DNA from: Millionella massiliensis
GTDB lineage: Bacteria > Bacteroidota > Bacteroidia > Bacteroidales > Rikenellaceae
Assembly (NCBI RefSeq): GCF_900104655.1
Contig: NZ_FNWD01000002.1
Coordinates: 496,001 to 560,000, forward strand
DNA length: 64,000 nucleotides
Reading direction: 5' to 3'
Shown here: positions 52,425-59,956 of the stretch, one piece after another
Layout: each line of letters opens with the position of its first letter
Position numbering within the stretch: the first letter of the stretch is position 1
Position numbers and translations under genes: made by a program
The notes under the pieces: model-generated
Databases searched by the model: none
What the model was told of the DNA's origin: nothing
The model's input: only the letters and a program-made list of their open reading frames with translations

Positions 52425-53024
52425 TTCTCGCAGCAGCCCCATCGACAGGTCGTACCGCTCGCGTGCCTTAGCGGCCGCCTGCGGCTCGCCCGTTACCGAC
52501 AGCACCATCGATGCCGTCAGCCAGCACAACGGATCGGCCAGCATGTCCGGCAGGTCGGTGGGCGCCATCCGCACCACACACAACGCCTCCTCCACCTGGC
52601 GCGGCCACCCCGGCGGCAGGCTGAACCACCGTAGCTTCATCCCTCCGGCATCACGCACCAGCGCCACGACCGGTTTGGCAATGCCGCCCCGCGTGGTCCG
52701 GTTCAGCTGACGGGCGAAAGCCGCCCCTTCCGTACCGATTGCCCGCAGCGCAGGCCGCAGCCATCCCCGCATCCGGAACGACGCCAGCCGCACAAACCCT
52801 TCCGGCAGCGCCACCGTACCCGACCCGTCGCCCATGTCCGCGAGTTCACCCGCGCTGAAATCCGTCAGCGGCAGCAGCTCCAGCGGAGCCGTGCGCAGCA
52901 TCTCCATCGTCGCCTCGCGCATAAACTCCGCTATCGGATAACGGGTCCCGATCCCCTCGATCTGGTTCGGGGTGGCCTCGTCGATCCGCATCAGTACGCC
53001 ACTCAGCAGGTTGGTTTCGTTCAT
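52401..53024 (-). CDS. Phage head-completion (adaptor-type) protein
   Basis: A 207-residue protein; starts MNETNLLSGVLMRIDEATPNQ. Not recognised with certainty, but position after the capsid gene and the mixed fold fit a connector protein. Its last residues (GASGHSE) are coded within the repeat unit at 52396-52424, so the natural C-terminus may have been replaced when the repeat arrived. Confidence 0.55.
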   Translation of the reverse strand: MNETNLLSGVLMRIDEATPNQIEGIGTRYPIAEFMREATMEMLRTAPLELLPLTDFSAGELADMGDGSGTVALPEGFVRLASFRMRGWLRPALRAIGTEGAAFARQLNRTTRGGIAKPVVALVRDAGGMKLRWFSLPPGWPRQVEEALCVVRMAPTDLPDMLADPLCWLTASMVLSVTGEPQAAAKARERYDLSMGLLREGASGHSE

Positions 53025-53037
53025 CGGTCACACAGCG

Positions 53038-53640
53038 TTATTTCCAGTCCGGGAACGATACACCGTGCAGAGCGGCCGCATTGCGCACCGCTTCGGCCCG
53101 GCAGGTCGGTTTGAGGCCGTCGATGCCGCGGTTTGCCGCCAGCCATTCGATCGCCTGCTGTTTATTGGTGACCCCGCTGACCACCTCCGGCCCGGTAACC
53201 TCCGGCGCAGCGTCTTCAGCCTCAGCCGCCACTGGTGCGATGCTTTCAGCCTGTGAGTCATCCATTTTCGCAGCTTCAGCCTCAGCCGCCACTGGTGCGG
53301 TGATTTCAGCCTGTGAGTCATCTATTTTCGCAGCTTCGGTCTCTGCACCGTTCAATTCAGCGCCGTCTGCGCCCTGCATCTCTACCGGTTGGGATTCATC
53401 GGCCGGTTTTTCCGGTTTCGCCTTCGGCACGGGGGTGATGCAGCGGAACACCCGGCCGTAACCGCTGTCCGCCTCCAGCGCCTGCTGCAACGCCTCGTCG
53501 CCGGTGGTGAACCATCCCCGTCGGATGTCCTCGCCCGTGTTCCGGCTGCCGCCCGCGAACGAGATCATTACGATACTGTTCCCCAGGCGCACCGGGGTGG
53601 TCAGGTTGATGTCTTTGATCAGTTTGTATGTTTTAATCAT
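53038..53640 (-). CDS. Phage protein with Ala/Glu-rich internal repeat
   Basis: A 200-residue protein: a conserved N-terminal beta part (MIKTYKLIKDINLTTPVRLGN) and a low-complexity middle with two near-identical 20-residue units (EAAKIDDSQAE and EAAKMDDSQAE), then a C-terminal helix pair (NKQQAIEWLAANRGIDGLK). The gene lies between capsid and connector genes; a decoration or head protein is possible. The ATG at 53640 begins the domain. Not recognised otherwise. Confidence 0.6.
   Translation of the reverse strand: MIKTYKLIKDINLTTPVRLGNSIVMISFAGGSRNTGEDIRRGWFTTGDEALQQALEADSGYGRVFRCITPVPKAKPEKPADESQPVEMQGADGAELNGAETEAAKIDDSQAEITAPVAAEAEAAKMDDSQAESIAPVAAEAEDAAPEVTGPEVVSGVTNKQQAIEWLAANRGIDGLKPTCRAEAVRNAAALHGVSFPDWK
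53221..53340. repeat. 60-base tandem repeat inside a phage gene
   Basis: Two in-frame 60-base copies (53221-53280 and 53281-53340) with a handful of differences. They code for the 20-residue repeated segment of the gene at 53038 and could change in number by slippage or recombination. Confidence 0.8.
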
Positions 53641-53715
53641 GGTTTTCGGATTTGTGGATTTTAGAAAGGGGCGTCCCGGATGAGAGAACACCCCTTGCGA
53701 ATCGGCCCGGCGTTA

Positions 53716-55161
53716 CTACGCCTTGGGGCGGATGATGGCGTGACAGTCCGGATAGCGGAGCGTGAGACCGCTGACCTCCTGCAGCACCTTGCCTTCGGCG
53801 TTTTTGGCACCGGTTTTCTTGAATTCCAGTTCCGTAGCGGTGAGCGGCACGAACTCGCGCTTGCACAGATACTGGATGTCGAGCACCAGCCCGTTGTCGC
53901 TCCAGCCGCTTTCGTCGAAGAGCGGGCTGTGCGCCACGCGGAGGGTACCGAAGGTCGAGAAGATTTTGGTGACGCGGACACCGAGGTACTCTTCCGACGA
54001 GGAGTTGATGGCCACCTCCTTGACCTTCACACGGAACAGTTCGAGCGCCTTGATCAGTCCGCTGCCCGCCAGCAGGATGCGTTCTTTGGAGCCGCTGTTG
54101 CCGGTGAAGATGTCACGCAGCCAGCTCATGTACATCTCGTCGCTGATCGAGCGGTCGGAGCCGCCGGTACCGTACTCCAGCACTTTGGAGATACTGCGGA
54201 CGATACCGCCGGTGAAGTAGGTTTTGTCGTTTCCGTTCTTGATGACCCGTTTTTCGCCGAAGAGCATCGACATTTCCATCTCGGCGCGCATCGCTTCGAT
54301 GCTGTCCACCTCCATGTCGTTGAAGGTGAAGTCGATTTTCTTTTTCTGCAGTTTGTGGAAGGTCGATTCTTCGATCTGCGCCATGAAGTTCTGCAGATAC
54401 TGTTCGGTCGGTTCGGGGTAGATGGCCAGCGGGTCGGTTTGCATGGCCATTTCGCTTTTGGCCTGTCCCATACGGTAGAGTATGGCGGTTTTCGGGAAGT
54501 CCGGCACGACAGGTTTCCCCTTGTTTGCCCCGGTGCCGTAGAGGCCGCCCAGCGGGGTCAGCTCCAGCACGTCGCCCTGTTTGTCGCTGACGTAGAAGGC
54601 CACGTCGTATTCGAAGGTTGCGTCAGCCGAAGCCACCACCTCGACCGTCGCTTCGTCCGGCGTGCCCGGCAGGGTCAGGGAACGCATGACCAGCGTGTCG
54701 TGTTTGCGCCACAGCTGCGGCGTGGCCGGCTTGATGTAGATTTTCTGCAGCCCGTCGCCCGACGCGTAGGTGTAGGAGCAGGCCGGAGTGCCGAACGAGG
54801 TACCGTTGCCCGCCTCTTCGGCGATCGAGTCCGAGAGTGACTTGGCCGAGCGCTGATAGAAGACCACCTCCTGACTTTCGGCCTTCTGCGACTTGGCATA
54901 TTCGCGCAGAATGGTGTCGAGCGGGTAGCGGTCAGGGTTGAGCTTGGTTACCTCTTTGGAGATGTCCTGTTCGAAGATTTCCGCATCTTCGAGATGGGCG
55001 GTGGTCGGGGTTTCGCCACCGGCCACGACGGCCGGAGCCGCCAGTGCCAGGGCCACGATACCGGTGGCCGTGAGGGCTTCCGGCGCTGCGGCGGCATCCA
55101 GTGCCAGGCAGAGCGCAGCCAGCAACAGGACGGGAATCAGTTTGATGAGGTTCTTTTTCAT
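53716..55161 (-). CDS. Phage major capsid protein (DUF5309/SU10-like)
   Basis: A 481-residue protein with the HK97-type capsid pattern of the DUF5309/SU10 group: LREYAKSQKAESQEVVFYQR near the start, the central HKLQKKKIDFTFNDMEVD and the C-terminal HSPLFDESGWSDNGLVLDIQYL and TLRYPDCHAI. The first about 50 residues are a signal-peptide-like hydrophobic stretch (LIKLIPVLLLAALCLALDAAAA, then IVALALAAPAVVAGG), unusual for a capsid protein; it may be a removed N-terminal delta-like segment. The ATG at 55161 begins it. The scaffold-like gene is upstream. Confidence 0.82.
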   Translation of the reverse strand: MKKNLIKLIPVLLLAALCLALDAAAAPEALTATGIVALALAAPAVVAGGETPTTAHLEDAEIFEQDISKEVTKLNPDRYPLDTILREYAKSQKAESQEVVFYQRSAKSLSDSIAEEAGNGTSFGTPACSYTYASGDGLQKIYIKPATPQLWRKHDTLVMRSLTLPGTPDEATVEVVASADATFEYDVAFYVSDKQGDVLELTPLGGLYGTGANKGKPVVPDFPKTAILYRMGQAKSEMAMQTDPLAIYPEPTEQYLQNFMAQIEESTFHKLQKKKIDFTFNDMEVDSIEAMRAEMEMSMLFGEKRVIKNGNDKTYFTGGIVRSISKVLEYGTGGSDRSISDEMYMSWLRDIFTGNSGSKERILLAGSGLIKALELFRVKVKEVAINSSSEEYLGVRVTKIFSTFGTLRVAHSPLFDESGWSDNGLVLDIQYLCKREFVPLTATELEFKKTGAKNAEGKVLQEVSGLTLRYPDCHAIIRPKA

Positions 55162-55222
55162 GTTGTGTTGGTTGATTGTTTGGTGATTGGAGTCTGTTTG
55201 TGTTTTCGAGGCGCCCGGGGAA

Positions 55223-55990
55223 TTATCGGCTGCCCCAACTGTCCGTGTCGATGATGCGTCGCCGGGGCTTTGCCGGCGCGCCCGTGCCGCTGCCCGCATC
55301 AGGCAGACCGTCCGTGGCTTTGGCTCTGGCGCGTCGTGTCTCGATGGTCTCGTTGCGTCCGGCCACCTCGCCGGCAGCGTGCGCCGCCTCCATGTCCTCG
55401 TTGTATTTGTAGGCCTGCCACAGTTTGCCGAGTACGACTTTACCCATGTTGCCCTCGAACACATCATCGAAGAGCCCTTGCAGGAAGTCTGCAAACCCAT
55501 TCTGTTCCTCCTCGTCGGCACCTACTTTCTCGAAGAAGTCATCGATCTCCACACGCGACCGGGCCTGGTTCTCTTCGATACGCTTGCGATGTTCGGCCAC
55601 CTCAGCCTGCCGTTTTTTGAACTCTCCGGCCTCGCGCATGAAGTCTTCGTAGTCGGGATCCCCCTCCTGCGGACGTGCCGCGTCAAAATCGATCACACGG
55701 GCCAGCGCCACCCGCAGCGGCATCCCGTCTCGAATCAGGGCGAACACCTGGGCAAACTCCGGATTCTCCTGCAATAGATTGATCATCCGTGCGTTATCCT
55801 CGCGCAGCGCACCGTAGTCGTCCATCGTTTTGTCGTAGTCCTCGTAGAACTCCTTTTCGGCGGCCTCGGCGTCCGGGAACTCTCGGTCCGGGAAACGTTT
55901 CTGCATCCGTGCCATCCATCCCGGCACGGGCTGTTCCTCCGGACGGGTGTCTACCGGCGGTATCCGCTTTTCGTTATCCATCTTTTCCAT
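55223..55990 (-). CDS. Phage scaffold-like protein
   Basis: A 255-residue, highly charged, helical protein with no signal. A Pro-rich N-terminus is followed by long coiled helices (EFYEDYDKTMDDYGALREDNARM and MREAGEFKKRQAEVAEHRKRIEENQ) and a basic C-terminal tail (KPRRRIIDTDSWGSR) that could bind the capsid. Size, charge and place before the capsid gene fit a scaffold. It is the first leftward gene after the divergent control region with terminase. Confidence 0.7.
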   Translation of the reverse strand: MEKMDNEKRIPPVDTRPEEQPVPGWMARMQKRFPDREFPDAEAAEKEFYEDYDKTMDDYGALREDNARMINLLQENPEFAQVFALIRDGMPLRVALARVIDFDAARPQEGDPDYEDFMREAGEFKKRQAEVAEHRKRIEENQARSRVEIDDFFEKVGADEEEQNGFADFLQGLFDDVFEGNMGKVVLGKLWQAYKYNEDMEAAHAAGEVAGRNETIETRRARAKATDGLPDAGSGTGAPAKPRRRIIDTDSWGSR

Positions 55991-56040
55991 GACGATTTAT
56001 GATTGATTGCTACCGGCGAAAGTACTATGATTCAGGCCTG

Positions 56041-56102
56041 TAGAACAATAAAGATTACACGGATTCTTGCTATCTTTACATCAATCGATGTAATCTTTAC
56101 AT
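56041..56102. promoter_or_regulatory. Operator-like control region between head and terminase genes
   Basis: Between the leftward scaffold and rightward terminase genes. A palindrome TTACATC-AATC-GATGTAA (56076-56093) is flanked by two direct copies of ATCTTTACAT (56072-56081 and 56093-56102). TATCTTTA at 56071 resembles a -7 box. The layout is that of a repressor or activator site controlling divergent late genes. Confidence 0.5.
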
Positions 56103-56345
56103 ATGGCCGCCCGCAAGAAACACCATTATTCCACCAGCATCCGCCATCGTCAGGTATACAGCCGTTATAAAGAGCTGGTCGCCGCCGACCGGGACCGTCT
56201 CGCGTCCTTTCCCCAGATGATCTACAAGAACCATTATTACTGTCTGTTGAGTGACGAGTTCGGCTACGATTGCAACTACATCTGCCGAATCGTCAATGAA
56301 CAGGAGCAACAGGAAAGGGAATCTAACTGTGGCAATCGACTTTGA
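56103..56345 (+). CDS. Small basic protein ahead of terminase
   Basis: An 80-residue basic protein: MAARKKHHYSTSIRHRQVYSRY, then a helical part with NHYYCLLSDEFGYDCNYICRIVNEQ that suggests a helix-turn-helix. It is at the place and orientation usual for a small terminase subunit and overlaps the large-subunit frame by about 50 bases. It is shorter than most small terminases, so that role is tentative. Confidence 0.55.
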   Translation: MAARKKHHYSTSIRHRQVYSRYKELVAADRDRLASFPQMIYKNHYYCLLSDEFGYDCNYICRIVNEQEQQERESNCGNRL

Positions 56346-58308
56346 CGACATACCGGCCGTGTTGCGCGCCAACGCCGCACGGCGTGAGCAACTGTTTGGC
56401 CACTACAACCCCATTACCGGCGAGGGTTCTCCGCTGCCGCGTGTGAAACTGTGGTGGGACGACCAAAGCTATATCCTCATTCCGGAGCCAATGGCCGCAC
56501 TGCCCCACGTGCACAGCATTCTTGACAGCGGCAGCGTGGCCGCCTTTGCCGCCCGCCACCGTTTGCCCGCCTCGAAACTCGAACAGGCCATTCTCCGGCT
56601 GCGCATCGAGTACGATTTCGAGTTCTGGGCCGCCACCTGCGCCCGCATTCAGGACAAACTGACCAAAACCACCGTCCCTTTCGTGTTGCGGCGCCCGCAG
56701 CGGAAGCTGCTGAAGGTGCTGCTGGACCTGCTCCATGCCCGTCGCCCGATCCGCGTGATTCTGCTGAAAGCGCGACAGTGGGGCGGTTCGACCCTCGTGC
56801 AGCTCTTCATGGCGTGGATCCAGCTCTTTCACAAGACAGCCTGGCATTCGGCCATCGTAGCCGACGTCGAGGACCAGTCGCGCAACATCAAAGCCATGTA
56901 TTCGCGCATGGCCGAGAACCATCCGCGGGAGATTCTCCCCGTGCGCTTTCGGTCGTTCGAAGGCTCGACCAAAAACAAACAGATCGAAGGGCGCGACTGC
57001 GTGATTTACATCGGGTCTATGCAGCAACCCGACTCGATCCGTTCGGCCGACGTGATGATGGCCCACCTGTCGGAGGTCGGGCTGTGGAAAGAGACCAAGG
57101 GCAAGAAGCCCGAGGACCTGATCCAGTCCATCGCCGGCACCGTCCCGAACGAGCCGTGGTCCGTGATCGTTCTGGAGTCCACCGCCAAGGGGGTGGGCAA
57201 CTATTTCCACCGGGAGTGGCAGAAAGCCGTATCGGGCGAATCGGGCTACGTGCCGGTCTTCGTGTCGTGGTACGAGATCGAGATGTACTTTTCGGAGTTT
57301 GGCGACGATGCCGAGCGACGCGCATTCATCGCATCGATGACGGACCGCGAACGCTACTATTTCGAGCTGGGGGCCACGCTGGAGGGGATCAAATGGTATC
57401 GGGAAAAGAAACGGCTGGAGAGTTACGACGACTGGCGGATGGGTTGCGAGTTTCCGACCACGCCGGACGAGGCGTTCCAGTCCACGGGTCGGCGCGCCCA
57501 CGCGCCGGAGTATGTGAATCGCATGCGCAGCGGGGTTCGTCCGCCGCTGTATGTGGGCGAGCTGTATGCGGGTGCACGCACGGGTCGCGGAGCGATCGAT
57601 GCGTCGCTGGAGTTTCGCGAGCAGCCGGGCGGCAGTTTGTGGCTGTGGGCGCTTCCCGACCGCGAGACCCCCATCCGCGACCGTTATGTGGTATCGGTGG
57701 ACATCGGCGGTCGCAGCGACGGTGCCGACTGGTCGGTGATTTCGGTGATCGACCGTTATTTTCTGATGGAGGGCGGGGTAGAGGAGTGTATCGGCACCTG
57801 GCGGGGGCACCTGGACCAGGACCTGGTCATTTGGAAGGCGGTACAGATTGCCCGTTTTTTCTGCTCGGCAATGTTGGTGCCGGAGTCCAATTCGTTAGAC
57901 GTGAAGGGCGACGAGGGCGACCACTCGCTGACCATACTGGATGAGATCAAGGACGAATATCCCCGGCTGTGGTGTCGGACCGACCCGCAGAAGATACGCG
58001 AGGGTTATCCGGCCCGTTACGGGTTTCATACGAACGTGGCCACGAAGACAGACCTGGTGAACCAGATGAACAAGCGGTTTCGGGAGCAGGGTTATATCGA
58101 GCGCGACGGTCGTGCGTTGGACGAGGTCGACTGTTACGAGGTGAAGCCCGACGGGAGTTACGGTGCCGTTGACGGCGAGCACGATGATATTTACATGAGT
58201 CGTGCGATCGGCCTGAAGGCCTCACAGCTGATGCCCGTCCCGGCCTATATCGATTCTCGCCCCGCCCCTCGCCCCGTCACTCGGCTCCTCACAGAAAGTA
58301 GCATATAA
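56296..58308 (+). CDS. terL: Phage terminase large subunit
   Basis: ATPase-nuclease motor that packages DNA into the head. The product is about 670 residues. The Walker A-like motif KARQWGGST lies at about 158-166. The nuclease centre is seen in VVSVDIGGRSDGADWS and, near the end, DGEHDDIYMSRAIG. The start is uncertain: ATG at 56296 or GTG at 56329, the latter placed a few bases after AGGAAAGGGA. It is transcribed opposite to portal and capsid genes. Its stop lies 9 bases from the left inverted repeat of the cassette at 58318. Confidence 0.93.
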   Translation: MNRSNRKGNLTVAIDFDDIPAVLRANAARREQLFGHYNPITGEGSPLPRVKLWWDDQSYILIPEPMAALPHVHSILDSGSVAAFAARHRLPASKLEQAILRLRIEYDFEFWAATCARIQDKLTKTTVPFVLRRPQRKLLKVLLDLLHARRPIRVILLKARQWGGSTLVQLFMAWIQLFHKTAWHSAIVADVEDQSRNIKAMYSRMAENHPREILPVRFRSFEGSTKNKQIEGRDCVIYIGSMQQPDSIRSADVMMAHLSEVGLWKETKGKKPEDLIQSIAGTVPNEPWSVIVLESTAKGVGNYFHREWQKAVSGESGYVPVFVSWYEIEMYFSEFGDDAERRAFIASMTDRERYYFELGATLEGIKWYREKKRLESYDDWRMGCEFPTTPDEAFQSTGRRAHAPEYVNRMRSGVRPPLYVGELYAGARTGRGAIDASLEFREQPGGSLWLWALPDRETPIRDRYVVSVDIGGRSDGADWSVISVIDRYFLMEGGVEECIGTWRGHLDQDLVIWKAVQIARFFCSAMLVPESNSLDVKGDEGDHSLTILDEIKDEYPRLWCRTDPQKIREGYPARYGFHTNVATKTDLVNQMNKRFREQGYIERDGRALDEVDCYEVKPDGSYGAVDGEHDDIYMSRAIGLKASQLMPVPAYIDSRPAPRPVTRLLTESSI

Positions 58309-58604
58309 AAATACGAGTTTAGAGACTGCTTTTTAATTCCGTAATATGAGTCAGTTAGTAGACTGTCCTGTCTTTTCACATTAATTTAAATCGTTGGCTT
58401 TGGTTAGAGGATGATTTTTCTTTTAATTATAAATAAAGAATTCATGTGAAAATTACATTACCCATGATCCGCCTATATATCTCCAAATAATCAAACTCAA
58501 AAAATGAAAGATATGTTGATATTTTTAGAAAAATTCTGTATCTTCGCCTTGCAGATTCATTTTTGCGATACCCTAACGTATTCTGAACCTTAAATCAATA
58601 AACT
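58309..58604. other. AT-rich non-coding lead of the cassette
   Basis: About 295 bases after terL. It holds the left inverted repeat (58318-58377) and then AT-rich sequence. A possible promoter for the cargo genes is TTGA (58516-58519), 19 bases, TATCTTCG (58539-58546). Nothing else is recognised. Confidence 0.6.
58318..58377 (+). repeat. Left terminal inverted repeat of the cassette
   Basis: Pairs with 59773-59830 in inverse orientation. The inner 41 bases are identical, and the outer part is the same except for small indels and substitutions (TTTAG, then GACTGC). It marks the left end of an inserted unit. Confidence 0.9.
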
Positions 58605-58847
58605 ATGGGATCTACACAACCTAAAACCAAGGCTGAGTGTCTTCGGCAGATCGAAAATTTGAAATCTGAAAACGAAAGAGATAAACGGTCTATTGAAAAC
58701 ACACAGATGCTTATAAAGACCTGCAAATCAGCCTCACCGTCCTGCATAAAGAGCTATAAAGATCACATCGCCTCACTTAAGCTCGACATCGCAAAAAGAA
58801 AAGCCGCGATTGATAATTTGAAAGCCCTGAAATCAACGTTAAAATAA
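58605..58847 (+). CDS. Lysine-rich coiled-coil small protein A
   Basis: An 80-residue protein, about 14 lysines, starting MGSTQPKTKAECLRQIENLK. The rest is predicted as antiparallel helices of heptad type (KDHIASLKLDIAKRKAAIDNL) around a short loop with two cysteines (KTCKSASPSCIK). It is the first gene of the cassette and a paralog of the next gene (shared KAECLRxIE). No family recognised. Confidence 0.75.
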   Translation: MGSTQPKTKAECLRQIENLKSENERDKRSIENTQMLIKTCKSASPSCIKSYKDHIASLKLDIAKRKAAIDNLKALKSTLK

Positions 58848-58851
58848 AATT

Positions 58852-59064
58852 ATGGGAGCACCTAAATCAAAGGCAGAATGCCTTCGCTTGATTGAACTGA
58901 AAAATAATCAAATAATCTTAGAAAAAAGAAATTTAGCAAGAATGAAAGCCAATCCCAAGAAAAGCGCTCAAGATAAAAACAATATTCAACATAGCAAATT
59001 CTTGTTAAGCAGATACATGAATGAGTTAAAAGAGCTCAAGGATCAACTCAAAAAGGCAAAATAA
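58852..59064 (+). CDS. Lysine-rich coiled-coil small protein B
   Basis: A 70-residue protein with about 14 lysines. It starts MGAPKSKAECLRLIELKNNQ and continues with helices ending ELKELKDQLKKAK. The N-terminus is homologous to protein A, so the pair arose by duplication. It lies 4 bases from A and 1 base from the GNAT gene. No family or function recognised. Confidence 0.75.
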   Translation: MGAPKSKAECLRLIELKNNQIILEKRNLARMKANPKKSAQDKNNIQHSKFLLSRYMNELKELKDQLKKAK

Positions 59065-59065
59065 C

Positions 59066-59596
59066 GTGAATTCTTTTGCTCGGGAGATTCATGCACTAAC
59101 CATATCTGGAGGCAACATTCGTTGGGAAATTTATCGCAAACAAGAGCCTGTTTGTAGTCAATTTTCTATTGATACGTGGCATTTGATTGCGTCGGATATT
59201 GACACGGATCAACAATGGAACGAATTTATCGAATCTTATAGTGATGTTGTCGCTTGTTTTTTTCTGTATCATGCCAATGCCAACAAGCCGTTAGGTTTTG
59301 TGTATATTCTTTTCGAAGATCCTAAGAAAAGAATTGTATCATTGCATGGGGGTGGATGGGAACAATCAATCCGGGCTTCAATCACTTACTATATTGGGTT
59401 TATTCAATTAATTCGAACATTGATGATGCACCATATTAAGGTTCGCACGCAGTGCTTGATAGTCAACACAAGAGCTTACAGATTCTTACATAGCATCGGT
59501 TTCGTAAAATATCGCCAAGATGAGCAATGGTTCTATTTTTATATATCTGAAAAACGATTACAAAATAGAATACCTTCTCGATATTATAAGATTTAG
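59066..59596 (+). CDS. GNAT-like acetyltransferase of the cassette
   Basis: A 176-residue protein starting with GTG directly after gene B. The GNAT layout is seen in KPLGFVYILFEDPKKRIVSL (strand pair with beta-bulge), the mid helices (GFIQLIRTLMMH) and the C-terminal NTRAYRFLHSIGFVKYR, which fits the last helix and strand. The acetyl-CoA loop (Q/RxxGxG/A) is not clear, so activity may differ. Adjacent lysine-rich proteins could be its substrates or partners. Low GC sets it apart from phage core genes. Confidence 0.7.
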   Translation: MNSFAREIHALTISGGNIRWEIYRKQEPVCSQFSIDTWHLIASDIDTDQQWNEFIESYSDVVACFFLYHANANKPLGFVYILFEDPKKRIVSLHGGGWEQSIRASITYYIGFIQLIRTLMMHHIKVRTQCLIVNTRAYRFLHSIGFVKYRQDEQWFYFYISEKRLQNRIPSRYYKI

Positions 59597-59772
59597 TCCT
59601 AAATAGGGATAATTGCACAAAGTGAAAAATGACCAACGCACTGATTATCAATGAGATGAATTAGCGTCTTAATTAAATTTTACATAGAGGACAGACGTGG
59701 ATATTGGTTTTAGTTGTCACTAAAAATGAAATCATCAGTTTCTAATCGAAGCCGATGATTAAAATTAATGCA
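59597..59772. other. Non-coding tail of the cassette
   Basis: AT-rich, no gene seen. A hairpin with a 7-bp stem (59730-59736 with 59754-59760) lies just inside the right inverted repeat and may end the cargo transcript. Confidence 0.5.
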
Positions 59773-59830
59773 AAAAGACAGGACAGTCTACTAACTGACT
59801 CATATTACGGAATAAAACGGCAGTCCTAAA
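59773..59830 (-). repeat. Right terminal inverted repeat of the cassette
   Basis: The inverse partner of 58318-58377; 41 bases identical (59773-59813) and a similar outer end finishing in CTAAA. It separates the cassette from the terminator of the portal gene. Confidence 0.9.
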
Positions 59831-59902
59831 TAATACCTACATTTACGAATGAAAAGTGCCCATGTCGGCAGGTCTCGATATCTGCACTATAAAAAAGGAT
59901 AG

Positions 59903-59938
59903 CGGAGTCCGACGTTTTGTCAGACTCCGTTTTTATTT
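59903..59938. terminator. Bidirectional terminator between cassette and portal
   Basis: A 7-bp outer stem (59903-59909 with 59923-59929) with an inner GAC-GTC pair, followed by T-rich sequence on the plus strand and by CCTTTTTT on the minus strand. Its main user is the portal gene, which ends 20 bases away. Confidence 0.75.
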
Positions 59939-59956
59939 TGGGTTTGAAACGGGAAT

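Larger units (their letters stand above)
58318..59830. mobile_element. AT-rich cargo cassette bounded by inverted repeats
   Basis: About 1.5 kb between the converging terminase and portal genes. It differs from the GC-rich phage genes by visibly lower GC. It has terminal inverted repeats (41-base identical core), three same-direction cargo genes with 4 and 1 bases between them, and no recombinase. No target duplication is visible. It is a non-autonomous insertion or moron. Its function is unknown. Confidence 0.75.

Noticed and set aside
58318-59830. The cassette as a classical insertion sequence
   Set aside because: It has inverted repeats but no transposase or DDE-type gene among its three ORFs, and no clear target duplication.
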